Assembly: GCA_030765405.1 (NCBI GenBank)
Contig: JAVCCP010000028.1
Location: forward strand, 1-64,000
Direction: 5' to 3'
Source: Candidatus Ancaeobacter aquaticus
Lineage (GTDB): Bacteria > Auribacterota > Ancaeobacteria > Ancaeobacterales > Ancaeobacteraceae
DNA: 64,000 nt
Shown here: positions 1 through 9,200 of the stretch, one piece after another
How the letters are laid out: every line of letters begins with the position of its first letter
Position numbering within the stretch: the first letter of the stretch is position 1
Translations under genes and position numbers: made by a program
The notes under the pieces: model-generated
Databases searched by the model: none
Seen by the model: only the letters and a program-made list of their open reading frames with translations
What the model was told of the DNA's origin: nothing

Positions 1-1128
1 AGCAGGTATGATACTGAGTTTGATCTGCCTATAGGTATAGCGCATTTTGTTGAGCATATCCTTTTTAAATCATGCAAAAACATGACCTCGCAGGGAATAT
101 TCTGGGAGATAGAATCATGCGGCGGGAAGATCAATGCCGGGACAACACGCGAATATTCTATGGTGCAGGTAACAATACCGACAATGTATATGGATAATGC
201 GCTTCGTGTTATTAAGGAGATTGTCCATAAACCGATCTTTAACAAGGATGCTATTGCAAAGGAAAAAAAGACTGTATTAGGTGAGATACGCAGAGAAAAA
301 GATCGTTTTTCCGTAGTGTGGAATCTTTTCTATAAAAACCTATGGAAAGAACATCCCTTCCGCAACCCAATTCTCGGTGATGAAAAATCTATTAAGAAGA
401 TTTCCGCGCGACATATAAGAAAATTTTATGATGCATGCTACTGCGGATCTAACATGGTCATATCTGTTGCATCAAGCTTGACCGATAATACTGTACAGAA
501 AAAGATAAAAAAGATTTTTACCACAATAAAAAAAGGAAAGGAAGTGCATCCTCAATGTGCCGCAGAGTCGAAAAGGAAGCGTAGAGGGGTGCATCTTAAG
601 AAAAATATTCATCAAACACATGTTATCCTCGGTTTTGAAACATGTCACCAGTTCACTGAGGATCGGTATGTTTTACGCCTCATTGAGATAGCGTTAGGCG
701 GAGACGGGTACTCGCGTTTATTTCGGGAATTGCGCGAAAAAAGACAGTTAATATATTCGATAGATATATTTTCATCGAATTTTGAGGATACGGGATATTT
801 TGCGACCTATTTTGCTGCATTGTCCCGTAATGTTGAAAAGATTGTTCATGAAATATTTTCCCAGACAGAACAGATTCGCGCAAAAGGTTTAAGAAAAGAA
901 GAGCTGGTATATGCAAAAGCCCAGTATCGGGGGAATATACTGAAGCGTTTTGAAACAAATCTTTCAGTGGCACGCATACTGGGAGTAGAAACATTATTAA
1001 GGGGTGAGTTTGAGGATTTTGATAAGGCAATCGGTAAAGTAGCTTCGATAACAAATAAAGATATTACCCGCGTCGCACAAAAATACTTACATATAGAAGA
1101 AGCGGTTATGATTGCCGTTGGCAGCTGA
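1..1128 (+). CDS. M16 family zinc peptidase, 5'-truncated by the window edge
   Basis: The reading frame is open from base 1, so the start codon lies upstream of the window. The partial protein opens with an HFVEH sequence (bases 43-57), the inverted zinc motif HxxEH of M16 peptidases (pitrilysin, PqqF and mitochondrial processing peptidase family). The downstream glutamate expected as third zinc ligand fits the segment KEKKTVLGEIRRE (about base 270-300). The rest of the chain matches an M16 catalytic half followed by the inactive-type C-terminal half (GGDGYSRLFRELREKRQLIYSI). No signal peptide can be judged. The stop overlaps the beginning of the frame of the next gene, so the two are probably co-transcribed. 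The family cleaves short peptides or leader sequences; the substrate is unknown. Confidence 0.93.
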   Translation, partial: SRYDTEFDLPIGIAHFVEHILFKSCKNMTSQGIFWEIESCGGKINAGTTREYSMVQVTIPTMYMDNALRVIKEIVHKPIFNKDAIAKEKKTVLGEIRREKDRFSVVWNLFYKNLWKEHPFRNPILGDEKSIKKISARHIRKFYDACYCGSNMVISVASSLTDNTVQKKIKKIFTTIKKGKEVHPQCAAESKRKRRGVHLKKNIHQTHVILGFETCHQFTEDRYVLRLIEIALGGDGYSRLFRELREKRQLIYSIDIFSSNFEDTGYFATYFAALSRNVEKIVHEIFSQTEQIRAKGLRKEELVYAKAQYRGNILKRFETNLSVARILGVETLLRGEFEDFDKAIGKVASITNKDITRVAQKYLHIEEAVMIAVGS

Positions 1129-1147
1129 GGGGTTGAGAAATAATAAT

Positions 1148-4100
1148 ATGACGGAAGAAAAAAACAATAATCAGAAAAAATCATTTTGGACAATCCTCGC
1201 TGAACACGTTGATTTTTCACTCTTTAAGTTTTTAAAAGAATCCACGATTGAAGAAGTTTCATTTACTCCTCGTCGAGGAGAAAAATATCACATTATTAAA
1301 AATCCAAAAGAAGTGAAATATCTTCGTCTCAGTGATAAAGACCATTTTATTTTTGAACAGCTTGACGGGAAAAATACTGTTTCAGAGATCGTGTATGCGT
1401 ATTTTATGAAATACAAAGCACTCGCGTTTGAAAGAGTTGCGGGCCTTATTGAGGAGCTTTACTCTAGCCATTTTTTAACTGCTAAACCCGTTAATGTTTT
1501 TAAAAAATTAAAGAATTATTTTGATCGGAAAACGCTCATTCATTGGATGAACGGTCTCAAAGAATGGTTCTTTCAAAAAACATTTCCCATAAATAATATT
1601 GATAACATATTAACTAAAATGTACAAGGGCGGGGTATGGCTCTTTTTTACCCGCTTTGCAAAAGTTTCCTACGTGATACTTTCAATTGTTGGCACCTTAA
1701 TGTTTATTACTAATATTGTTCCCTCTGATCAGTATCATATCCTGAAATCCGGTGATTCATACGCGGTAGGTTTTTTTACTTTTTTAATGATCAGTATTGT
1801 TGTTATTTTTATACATGAAGGAGCTCATGCGTTTACCGTAAAATCATATGGCAGGAGTGTGCCAAAGGGAGGGTTCCTGTTTTATTTCGGCGCGCCATGT
1901 TTTTATGCTGAAACAAGCGATATATGGATGGAAAGCAAAACCAGAAGAATAGCGGTATCATGGGCTGGTCCGTACGCAGAATTGGTTATTGCCAGCACGC
2001 TTTCAATTATACTGTCTCTATGGCCAGCTAGTCCATTAAGCGATGTGCTTTTTAAGGCAACAATATTCTGTTATCTTGGCGTTGTACTTAATCTTGATCC
2101 GCTTTTAGAGTTTGACGGATATTTTATGCTTATGGATTGGCTTGAAATACCGCTACTAAGGAAAAAAGCAATTGATTTCGTAAAGAAGGATCTCTTTAAA
2201 AAAGTGGTACATAAGGAAACGTTTGAACGAGAAGAGAAAATATATACTGTTTTTGGTATTTTCTCTATCGTGTGGACAGCAATTGCGATCACGATCGCTG
2301 TATTGTTCCTAAAAATGCGTTTCTTTCAGATTTTAAGTGAGTTTGTAACCGGGGATAGTATCGGTATTAAAATATTCTCATTCATATTTTTTGTGTGTAT
2401 TGTTGTTCCCCTGGCATTATCACTTCTCTGTTTTGTTCTTCTTTCATTGAGAAGGTTGTGGCGTATTATTATTGCTCGTGGTGTTCTTCAGAATCCTCTC
2501 AGTATTATTGCAACGTGTGTGCCTTTGGGTTGTTTTGTTATATTTTTGCCGGAAATACTGTATGGGTATACGACGCCCCAGTATTTGAGCGGAATGTATA
2601 TACTATTGGGTCTTATTTCTTTCTATTTTTCTTGTAAGGCATGTGTGAATCTACACAAACCTTTGCAGGGTCTTCCGCTAGTATTTCTCAGCCTGTATCC
2701 TATATTGCAAGGCTTGATGGTATATGTGCCTGTCACATGGGTAACTCCGTTACATTTACTGACACTTCTACTAATTGTTATTGCACTGAGTATGTTTTTC
2801 TATAATGCGTTTATTGCGAAAAACGGTATAACTATTAGAGTGTTTTATTGTGTAGCTGTTATGGGCTCACTGTGCGTTGTTTTATACTATAAAATGTGTT
2901 GTTTTAATCCGCTGTTATTAGGGACAGATTGTTTATCTTATGGATCAATTATATTGTGCATAGTGGGTGCAGTGCTCCTCTTAAATGTTTTTGGGAAGAA
3001 GATATTTTATGTGTATCTTCTTTTTTCTGGCGCTTTGCTTATGCTTGCAGCTGGGTGCAATGAACAAGTCAACCATTTTGCAATTCCCTTGACATCACTT
3101 TTTGTAACAGTAGGGATATATATATATTATGTGACAGCGTGTGGTGTTAAAAATGTTGTTATGCAGTACGATCCGGTAACAGGAAATGACGAGGAAAGGT
3201 TTTCTCAGGGTTTCTCGGTTTTGCTTGGAAATGTTATAAAAGGTATAGGTGAAATGTCAGGAATAACGAATGAGCGTTACTTGAAAAGTATCATCGCTGA
3301 TAATAAAAGAATAAATAATGAGGGAGAAGTACAAGCCCTTAAAGGAGTCTCACAGGTCAGTAAGCAGTGTGTTGGGCAGGGGGAAGCGCTTCTGAAAAGC
3401 AGTACGAAGCTGGTTGGGGACACTTTGGTTAAAAAACTGCTGTATGGAACTCTTGAAACGATGTACTGGGAAGACAGGGAAGTGGTAAACCACTATTTTA
3501 CACGGTTGGTCAAAGATGCCCATGGGATTGCCTATGAGAAACGGTATTTGAAAGATGATCCTGAGGAAATCCTTAAACAGAATGAATTATTTAAGAATTT
3601 GCCGCATGAGGAGTTGCAGTATTTAGTGAACAGGTTCCGCGCTGAACGCTATTCTGATAATTATGATGTTATCAAACAGGGAGATAAGGGCGATAAATTT
3701 TATGTAGTTAAGACCGGTACGGTTGATGTGATCTACAACGACTCTGTGCAGGGAGAAAAAGTATTAGCTACACTGAAACGCGGTGATTATTTTGGCGAGA
3801 TCGCGCTTTTAAAAGATGTGCCGCGTACAGCAACAGTCCGATCATCGTCGCCGGTAACGCTGCTGTCTCTTTCAAAAAGTGATTTTAACCATTTAGTAAA
3901 AAAATATTTTTCATTGATCAAGAATATTCATAAGGGGATTGGCGCACGTAAAGAACGAATTGATATAATAAGCGTTATACCGCTTTTTGCTGAGTTTTCA
4001 TATCAACAGCTTGCTCTTATTTCTTTACGGATGAAGGAAGCAGAATTTGATAAAGGTGCATGTATTGTTTCACAAGGTGAAGTAGGTGATAAGTTTTATA

Positions 4101-4375
4101 TAATTCAAGAGGGTGAAGTTGATGTCGCGGTACAGGACGAAACAGGAGAGATAAAAAATATATCAACCTTATATGACGGTGATTACTTCGGTGAGATAGC
4201 GCTGATACTGAAAGTAGCTCGTACAGCAAGCGTGACAGCGAGAAAGAAAACCAAGGTATTTCAATTAGAAAAAAATGATTTTGATGAAATGATCAAGAAA
4301 CATCTTTTTGCGAATAAAAATCTTGAACAAGTTGCGACACGAAGATTATATAATGTAAATAAGCAAAAGACATAA
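1148..4375 (+). CDS. PqqD-like / M50-type membrane zinc protease / two cyclic-nucleotide-binding domains
   Basis: The protein has about 1075 residues. The ATG at 1148 is chosen over an in-frame TTG at 1112 because GAGGGG lies at 1127-1132 and the earlier start overlaps the M16 gene. Residues about 40-110 look like a PqqD-type winged helix (hydrophobic core around FIFEQLDGKNTVSEIVYAY). A membrane region follows with HEGAH at residues 223-227, an HExxH zinc motif, and LDPLLEFDGYF near residue 323, the second M50 (site-2-protease/YydH-like) ligand motif. About ten further hydrophobic helices lead to a cytosolic linker and two cNMP-binding domains, each with a phosphate-binding cassette: FGEIALLKDVPRTA near residue 882 and FGEIALILKVARTA near residue 1014. 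Both keep the Glu and Arg that contact cyclic nucleotide. By inference it is a membrane peptidase or peptide-maturation protein gated by cAMP/cGMP. Its substrate is unknown. Confidence 0.85.
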   Translation: MTEEKNNNQKKSFWTILAEHVDFSLFKFLKESTIEEVSFTPRRGEKYHIIKNPKEVKYLRLSDKDHFIFEQLDGKNTVSEIVYAYFMKYKALAFERVAGLIEELYSSHFLTAKPVNVFKKLKNYFDRKTLIHWMNGLKEWFFQKTFPINNIDNILTKMYKGGVWLFFTRFAKVSYVILSIVGTLMFITNIVPSDQYHILKSGDSYAVGFFTFLMISIVVIFIHEGAHAFTVKSYGRSVPKGGFLFYFGAPCFYAETSDIWMESKTRRIAVSWAGPYAELVIASTLSIILSLWPASPLSDVLFKATIFCYLGVVLNLDPLLEFDGYFMLMDWLEIPLLRKKAIDFVKKDLFKKVVHKETFEREEKIYTVFGIFSIVWTAIAITIAVLFLKMRFFQILSEFVTGDSIGIKIFSFIFFVCIVVPLALSLLCFVLLSLRRLWRIIIARGVLQNPLSIIATCVPLGCFVIFLPEILYGYTTPQYLSGMYILLGLISFYFSCKACVNLHKPLQGLPLVFLSLYPILQGLMVYVPVTWVTPLHLLTLLLIVIALSMFFYNAFIAKNGITIRVFYCVAVMGSLCVVLYYKMCCFNPLLLGTDCLSYGSIILCIVGAVLLLNVFGKKIFYVYLLFSGALLMLAAGCNEQVNHFAIPLTSLFVTVGIYIYYVTACGVKNVVMQYDPVTGNDEERFSQGFSVLLGNVIKGIGEMSGITNERYLKSIIADNKRINNEGEVQALKGVSQVSKQCVGQGEALLKSSTKLVGDTLVKKLLYGTLETMYWEDREVVNHYFTRLVKDAHGIAYEKRYLKDDPEEILKQNELFKNLPHEELQYLVNRFRAERYSDNYDVIKQGDKGDKFYVVKTGTVDVIYNDSVQGEKVLATLKRGDYFGEIALLKDVPRTATVRSSSPVTLLSLSKSDFNHLVKKYFSLIKNIHKGIGARKERIDIISVIPLFAEFSYQQLALISLRMKEAEFDKGACIVSQGEVGDKFYIIQEGEVDVAVQDETGEIKNISTLYDGDYFGEIALILKVARTASVTARKKTKVFQLEKNDFDEMIKKHLFANKNLEQVATRRLYNVNKQKT

Positions 4376-4436
4376 ATCGGTGAACGGTTTGCGTTGTGCG
4401 TAATGATAGAGAATAATTTTAAAGGGGAGGAACAAT

Positions 4437-4652
4437 ATGAATTGTTGGCATTGTGAACGACCGGCAATAGGCGCGTGTGTGTTTTGCGGGCGAGGGATAT
4501 GTAAAGATCATATACAATCTATGCCTAATCCATTAACCATGTATCGCGGCAGCGATAACAAGCTTAAAGCGCTTGTTGTGCCTGATGCTTTGTATTGCGG
4601 AGTTTGTAAACCAAAAGAAGATCCCGTAGATATGAGTGAAATAGAGCAGTAA
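4437..4652 (+). CDS. small zinc-ribbon / B-box-like protein (DUF2180-like)
   Basis: This 71-residue protein has cysteines and a histidine spaced like a double zinc site: C3, C6, C14, C17, C22, H25, and a later pair C54/C57. The spacing resembles B-box-like or DUF2180 zinc-binding proteins. A strong ribosome-binding site (GGGGAGG) lies a few bases before the ATG. It follows the M50/cNBD gene by about 60 bases in the same direction and may belong to the same transcript. No enzymatic motif is visible; the role is unknown. Confidence 0.75.
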   Translation: MNCWHCERPAIGACVFCGRGICKDHIQSMPNPLTMYRGSDNKLKALVVPDALYCGVCKPKEDPVDMSEIEQ

Positions 4653-4654
4653 AA

Positions 4655-4696
4655 AAGCTCTAAGCTTTAAGCTGTAAGTGATAAGCTAAAACTTAT
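4655..4696. repeat. heptanucleotide array, AAGCTNT family
   Basis: Six consecutive 7-base units follow the stop codon of the zinc-ribbon gene: AAGCTCT, AAGCTTT, AAGCTGT, AAGTGAT, AAGCTAA, AACTTAT. The period is exact with no indels. The same AAGCT-type units occur at 14405-14432, 32884-32918 and 39073-39107. It lies between a gene end and the folE start, so it may act as a transcript-end or mRNA structure element. No function is known. Confidence 0.8.
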
Positions 4697-4752
4697 TTAT
4701 TGTTATTTCTTGATTCTTTGGGTATGGTAATTGTAATTATTAGAGGTGAATT

Positions 4753-5295
4753 ATGCAGAAACATGTTGAAGAAATAATACGCGCACTTGGTGAAGACCCA
4801 AAAAGGGACGGTTTGTTAAAAACGCCCCGTCGGGTAGAAGAATCAATGCAGTATTTAACGAGCGGGTACAAGATTAACCCGAAAGATATTATTAAAGACG
4901 CTGTTTTTGAAGAGACGTACGATGAAATGGTTGTGTTAAGAGATATTCGCGTGTTCTCGCTTTGCGAACATCATTTACTTCCGTTTTACGGAAAATGTCA
5001 CATTGCGTATTTGCCACAGGGTAAACTTATCGGATTAAGTAAACTTGCCGAGGTAGTTCAGATATATGCTCGTAGATTGCAGGTTCAGGAGCGGCTCACG
5101 GTGCAGATCGCTGACTGTTTGATGGACGCGTTAAATCCTCTTGGTGTTGGCGTTGTTGTTGAAGCGTTACATTTATGCATGGCGATGCGAGGAGTTGAGG
5201 AAAAAGATGCATCAGCGGTAACAAGCTCTATGCTCGGTGCATTCAGAAATGACCGCAGCACACGTATGGAGTTCCTCAGCCTCATCGGCAAATAA
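4753..5295 (+). CDS. folE: GTP cyclohydrolase I
   Basis: The enzyme converts GTP to 7,8-dihydroneopterin triphosphate, the first step of folate/pterin synthesis, in the cytosol. The 180-residue length is typical of the type IA enzyme. The catalytic signature [19 protein letters not shown] carries the zinc Cys and His residues, and the second zinc Cys lies in [31 protein letters not shown] and SSMLGAF are also family hallmarks. An AGAGGTG ribosome-binding site precedes the ATG. It is followed by a convergent corA operon, with a repeat element between them. Confidence 0.97.
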   Translation: MQKHVEEIIRALGEDPKRDGLLKTPRRVEESMQYLTSGYKINPKDIIKDAVFEETYDEMVVLRDIRVFSLCEHHLLPFYGKCHIAYLPQGKLIGLSKLAEVVQIYARRLQVQERLTVQIADCLMDALNPLGVGVVVEALHLCMAMRGVEEKDASAVTSSMLGAFRNDRSTRMEFLSLIGK

Positions 5296-5389
5296 CACTT
5301 CGTGTTTTTCACTTAAAATCTTATTAGCTAGAGAAATAAATAAGTGAGGCGAAGTGTCAGCCTACCATTCTTGTCAGGTATCGTTACGA

Positions 5390-5500
5390 AGGTGCATAAA
5401 TACCTTTGAATGCAAGGCATGTGATTGAGTTTTTTTGCCACGTGAGCCGCGTTAGGTCGCGGCAACGTGGCCTTCACGCGGCAGACGTATTTAATGAACG
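5390..5500. repeat. TIR-bounded intergenic element, copy A
   Basis: This segment of about 111 bases is flanked by imperfect inverted ends (GTGCATAAATACC at the left near 5392-5404, ACGTATTTAATG at the right near 5486-5496). About 20 bases inside the left end it carries the block TGYAAGGCATGYGAYTGAG (5411-5429), which is also present at the same offset in copy B at 12969-13083. Its inner part folds into a strong interrupted hairpin: 5437-5443 pairs with 5465-5471 and 5446-5451 pairs with 5458-5463, leaving a 6-base loop. It lies between the convergent genes folE and corA. It could be a MITE-like element, a structured RNA or a terminator-type repeat. Confidence 0.6.
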
Positions 5501-5523
5501 TTAAAGAGTTTGTAAAATTAAGA

Positions 5524-5536
5524 GAGGCGAAGCCTC
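5524..5536 (-). terminator. weak hairpin at the end of corA
   Basis: GAGGC (5524-5528) and GCCTC (5532-5536) form a 5-bp stem with a 3-base loop overlapping the corA stop codon. On the minus strand it is followed by TCTTAATTTTA. This is the only terminator-like structure seen for the corA operon apart from the adjacent repeat element. The call is weak because the stem is short. Confidence 0.3.
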
Positions 5537-6503
5537 AGAACCAATTTTTGCGTTTGAATATCCACAATGCTGTTCCACAAATAAGCACCATCAATATCAG
5601 GGTGCTATAATATCCATACGGTGAATCAAGCCCGGGTATATGTTTAAAATTCATACCATAGATACCGGTAATTAATGTAAGAGGCATAAACACGGTAGCG
5701 ATTACCGCAAGAGTTTTTACAACCTGGTTAGTCTTATTTGATACAACAGAAAAGAACAGTTCCTGTGTGCTGATGAGGATATCAACGCACGTGGTAATAG
5801 TCTCACTAACCTTAAAAAGCTTATCGTACACATCATGAAAATATATTTTCACGTTACTTTTAATGATAGGTGTAGCTTCGCGGATAAGTCGTGAAATGCT
5901 ATCTCGTTGAGGTGAAGTGATTTTACGTAAATGCAGCATTTCTTTTTTTAATTTAAATAGTTCTTTTGATACATTTTCAGATTCATTCTGCAATACTTTA
6001 TCTTCTACGACTTCAATACGATTATTTAAGCTGTCCAGAATATCGAGATACTTCTCTGATATTAAATCAAGAAGAATATAAAGCGTAAAATCAGCGCCAA
6101 GTGCAAGTGTTTCAGCGGGATTTTGTTTTATAACATCAAACGTTTCATTGACACCACGAACATCTTTTTTATGGAATGTAACAAGGTGGTTTTTTCCCAG
6201 AAATATGTTGAGGGGAACAGTTATAAGTCTTTTATTGTGGCTATCATACTTTACAGAGAAAAAAATAATAAAAATAGATTCACCAAAAAACACAATTTTA
6301 GGTGATGTAGGCGGTTTAATGCAATACTCGATTGCCAAAGGATGAAAATGAAACACTTCATCAAGAACAGCCAAATCATCAGGTGAAGGATCTTTAATGT
6401 CTGTCCAGGTGATATTTTCTGGTTGAGAAATAGTTTGTGAGAGTTGATCCGTTGGTAAATTAAATGATATTTTTCCGCTGCTATAAAGTATGGTAGTGAT
6501 CAT
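5535..6503 (-). CDS. corA: CorA-type magnesium/cobalt channel
   Basis: The 322-residue protein has the CorA plan: a large N-terminal cytosolic domain, a long helix (about residues 150-240), and two C-terminal membrane helices separated by the YGMNF selectivity loop. A basic tail (FKRKNWF) ends the protein, as usual for inner-membrane CorA pentamers. Its start is only 15 bases after the ATP-grasp stop, so it appears to be the last gene of the KamA operon. The link between divalent cation transport and that pathway is unclear; the gene may simply have been captured by the operon. Confidence 0.95.
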   Translation of the reverse strand: MITTILYSSGKISFNLPTDQLSQTISQPENITWTDIKDPSPDDLAVLDEVFHFHPLAIEYCIKPPTSPKIVFFGESIFIIFFSVKYDSHNKRLITVPLNIFLGKNHLVTFHKKDVRGVNETFDVIKQNPAETLALGADFTLYILLDLISEKYLDILDSLNNRIEVVEDKVLQNESENVSKELFKLKKEMLHLRKITSPQRDSISRLIREATPIIKSNVKIYFHDVYDKLFKVSETITTCVDILISTQELFFSVVSNKTNQVVKTLAVIATVFMPLTLITGIYGMNFKHIPGLDSPYGYYSTLILMVLICGTALWIFKRKNWF

Positions 6504-6518
6504 AATGTTATTGTCTCC

Positions 6519-7418
6519 TCATTCCTTTATACATTTTTTTACATGTTGCGTTATGCTTTGTATGACAGTTGTAACAATTACGTCCGGGACACCTTCGGGG
6601 TATATTGATTTTATACGCATATCACAAGGATCATTAACATAATCTACACAGACAAACATGTCCTTAGTGGATTTGCAAATTTCGGTTGAAAAGAAATCGA
6701 GTTTACATACCTCAGCTATGGAATCAACAATATCGTGCATGCCACTGAGTTTATACTTGTCTTCTTCAGTCGTTGTAACCATTTCATAAATATGAGTGCA
6801 ATCATCCCACCAGCAGAGGATTGATGTTCCACAGCAGTAATACACTCTAAACCATGCGCGGTGCACACCCATGATGATAGGGTTAATATGTTCCTGTAGA
6901 AGATACTTATCATTGCCGAACTGTTTGCGTGCTTCAATAATATCATGCAATGACTCAGCGCCGATAACGACTCCTGTCCCGCCCCCGCCATTTGCAGGTT
7001 TTATGATGAATGGACGGCCTAAATGTTCCAGTTCGGTTAAATTTAGGTGAGGGTCCTTATCATATGGCGAAAGGATAACCGTGTAGGGAACATGTATGCC
7101 TTTTGTGAGAAATTCTAAGTGCATAGTTGCTTTGTCCATCGCGCGAAGAGTATTGCCAAATGCGTTTATTACTTTCGCATTACATTTTTGTGCAATAGAA
7201 ATGAGAGGTAAAAACTGTGTATCGGCATCTGACGCGCGATCATACAAAACTTTAAATTGTAACTCACCGCTGTGTAATTTATCGAACGTCTCTTCTCTGT
7301 TAGAAGGCGAAACAAGGTATGAAGAAATATTATTTTTTATGCAGGTATCGTTAAGACGATGTATAAAGTCGTTGTCATATTCCCATTCCCACGCGATAAG
7401 CAGATCCACTGAATTCAT
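6519..7418 (-). CDS. ATP-grasp ligase of the KamA operon
   Basis: This 299-residue protein has an ATP-grasp core: the nucleotide-binding lysine segment FIIKPANGGGGTGVVIG (residues about 137-153), the acid-binding LLQEHINP, and a C-terminal VDYVNDPCDMR where metal-binding Asp/Asn residues are expected. The N-terminal part (residues 1-100) is a Rossmann-like preATP-grasp domain. Its ATG overlaps the KamA stop by four bases (ATGA), indicating translational coupling. ATP-grasp enzymes join a carboxylate to an amine or thiol through an acyl phosphate. Substrates are unknown; by context, beta-lysine or an acetylated derivative is a candidate. It is not clearly RimK, Ddl or PurK. Confidence 0.8.
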   Translation of the reverse strand: MNSVDLLIAWEWEYDNDFIHRLNDTCIKNNISSYLVSPSNREETFDKLHSGELQFKVLYDRASDADTQFLPLISIAQKCNAKVINAFGNTLRAMDKATMHLEFLTKGIHVPYTVILSPYDKDPHLNLTELEHLGRPFIIKPANGGGGTGVVIGAESLHDIIEARKQFGNDKYLLQEHINPIIMGVHRAWFRVYYCCGTSILCWWDDCTHIYEMVTTTEEDKYKLSGMHDIVDSIAEVCKLDFFSTEICKSTKDMFVCVDYVNDPCDMRIKSIYPEGVPDVIVTTVIQSITQHVKKCIKE

Positions 7419-8590
7419 ATGAGAACCTTTTCAGAATTGTTCTCAGGGGTAGAAGTCAGAGCTTGATCTTTCTTGTTGCTTGGTTCGTGGTAGGTAAATT
7501 CTTTATTTTGAAAATTACGTAATGTCATAGCGCCTTTTTTGTATGAAACAACATAGTTTGGCGACAAAGGTATTTTTCCACCGCCGCCGGGAGCGTCTAT
7601 AACGAGTGTTGGGATTGCGTACCCTGTGGTGTGTCCTCTCAATTTCTCCATGATATGAAGACCGGATGAAAGCGGTGTACGAAAATGTTCTGTTCCTACC
7701 GCGAGATCGCATTGGTAAAGATAATAGGGCCGGACACGAATTTTTATGAGCTCGTGCGTAAGCTTTTTTATTATGTATGCAGTGTCATTAACACCTTTTA
7801 AAAGGACAGTCTGACTTCCAAGCGGTATGCCGGCGTTTGCAAGCTTTGCACATGCGGTTTTAACAGCCGGAGTTATTTCTTTCGGATGAGTGAAATGGAT
7901 TGATACCCATACCGGATGATATTTTTTTAATATATCAATAAGTTTGTCAGTGAAACGCATTGGCATAGTTACCGGGATACGTGTTCCTATCCTTATTATT
8001 TCAATATGCGGGATAGCTCTTAACTTTTTAATGATAGATTCAATCTTGTCGTCAGGCAAAAGGAAAGGGTCACCACCGGAAATAAGGACATCTCTGATTT
8101 TTTTATTTGTAGCGATATATGTATATGCTTGTTCGAGTCCTTGTTCGGATAAAATGTCTTCTTTTTTTCCAACAAGTCTACCGCGGGTACAATAGCGGCA
8201 ATAACAGGCACAGGCATCAGTCACTAAAAGCAATGCTCTATCAGGATACCTATGGACAAGGCCGGGAACAGGGGAGTGAGAGTCTTCTCCGCACGGATCT
8301 TCCATATCAAATTCTGACACATTGAGCTCTTCAATACGAGGAATAACTTGTTTGCGTATAGGGCAATTAGGGTTTTTTGCATTGATAAGTGAAAAGAAAT
8401 ATGGCGTTATCGCCATAGGCATTCTTTTTTTCTGGCTTTTAATGCAGAGCTTTTCTGAAGGAGTAAGCGGTAGGAGTTTTTCGATCTGGCTGTAATTGGT
8501 GATTCTATTCTTTAACTGCCATTCCCAGTCATTCCATTGTGAAGGATCAGAATTATCGATTGCACGATGATCTGAATTGGTGTGTGACAT
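7415..8590 (-). CDS. kamA: lysine 2,3-aminomutase (KamA/AblA family radical SAM, PLP enzyme)
   Basis: The family interconverts L-alpha-lysine and L-beta-lysine. The 391-residue protein has the radical SAM motif C127-x3-C131-x2-C134 (in DACACYCRYCTR, with an extra Cys129). The PLP-binding lysine is K339 in PGGGGK. The two aspartates that hold the lysine side chain in characterised aminomutases (D293 and D330 of the clostridial enzyme) correspond to D295 in QCDLAVGTEHFRTP and D332 in VIDAPGGGGK. Their presence argues for lysine rather than glutamate as substrate. The flanking GNAT and ATP-grasp genes, rather than epmA, argue against an EF-P modification role. The next gene is translationally coupled through ATGA. 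Confidence 0.92.
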   Translation of the reverse strand: MSHTNSDHRAIDNSDPSQWNDWEWQLKNRITNYSQIEKLLPLTPSEKLCIKSQKKRMPMAITPYFFSLINAKNPNCPIRKQVIPRIEELNVSEFDMEDPCGEDSHSPVPGLVHRYPDRALLLVTDACACYCRYCTRGRLVGKKEDILSEQGLEQAYTYIATNKKIRDVLISGGDPFLLPDDKIESIIKKLRAIPHIEIIRIGTRIPVTMPMRFTDKLIDILKKYHPVWVSIHFTHPKEITPAVKTACAKLANAGIPLGSQTVLLKGVNDTAYIIKKLTHELIKIRVRPYYLYQCDLAVGTEHFRTPLSSGLHIMEKLRGHTTGYAIPTLVIDAPGGGGKIPLSPNYVVSYKKGAMTLRNFQNKEFTYHEPSNKKDQALTSTPENNSEKVLI

Positions 8591-8623
8591 CTGCCTCTCA
8601 AGCTCCTTTCCCTTATATATACT

Positions 8624-9106
8624 TTACTTTGCGAACAGTTTTCCGTATGTAATTCTGTCGTCATTTTTACAATAAAAATTTTTAATGCGAGAGAATTCAG
8701 TGTAGTGTTGTTTTAAATAAAATGTCCGTGTTTTTTCGTATGATGGTTTCGACGCGGTTTCAATTAAAAGCATGCGGCCATCTTTTTCTATGATCAGACT
8801 TTCAAGCTCTTTCATGAGCACCTGACCGACACCTTTACTTTGCCACAATGGATCTACTGCAATCCAGTAGATATAATATACACCGTGAGTAAACGGCGCG
8901 TGGCCATAACAAACATATCCTACAGGTGTCTCACAATCATCTATGTAACACAGAAACTCATAATCTTTTTGAGAGTGATCCTTTAAATAAATATCTAAGA
9001 GTTCTATCGCGCATTGTTCTTCTTCCGGCGTAAATGCGCGCGCATTTTGAATAACGTTACAAATTGCTTCGCGATCTTTTAATGTGACTTTTCTAATCTT
9101 TTTCAC
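8624..9106 (-). CDS. GNAT-family N-acetyltransferase
   Basis: The 160-residue protein is a single GNAT domain. WIAVDPLWQSKGVGQVLMKELESLI contains the acetyl-CoA pyrophosphate loop (QSKGVG), and the C-terminal YEKTRTFYLKQHYTEF is the usual final strand-helix. It lies 33 bases upstream of kamA in the same direction. The AblB beta-lysine acetyltransferases that pair with AblA are also GNAT-type but longer (about 270 residues), so this is at most a functional analogue. Acetylation of beta-lysine or of a conjugate is an inference from context. Confidence 0.85.
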   Translation of the reverse strand: MKKIRKVTLKDREAICNVIQNARAFTPEEEQCAIELLDIYLKDHSQKDYEFLCYIDDCETPVGYVCYGHAPFTHGVYYIYWIAVDPLWQSKGVGQVLMKELESLIIEKDGRMLLIETASKPSYEKTRTFYLKQHYTEFSRIKNFYCKNDDRITYGKLFAK

Positions 9107-9200
9107 GTGTTTATACCGACACTTTATGTGTATTTTAAATGGAAGTATAAATTAAAAAAAATATTTATGCAAAGAATAAATAAGCACAGAACAAAATATT

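Noticed and set aside
2395-2637. Overlapping small ORF inside the M50/cNBD gene
   Set aside because: It is a shadow frame of a real gene with no ribosome-binding site or recognisable product. The same applies to the other overlapping frames across the window.
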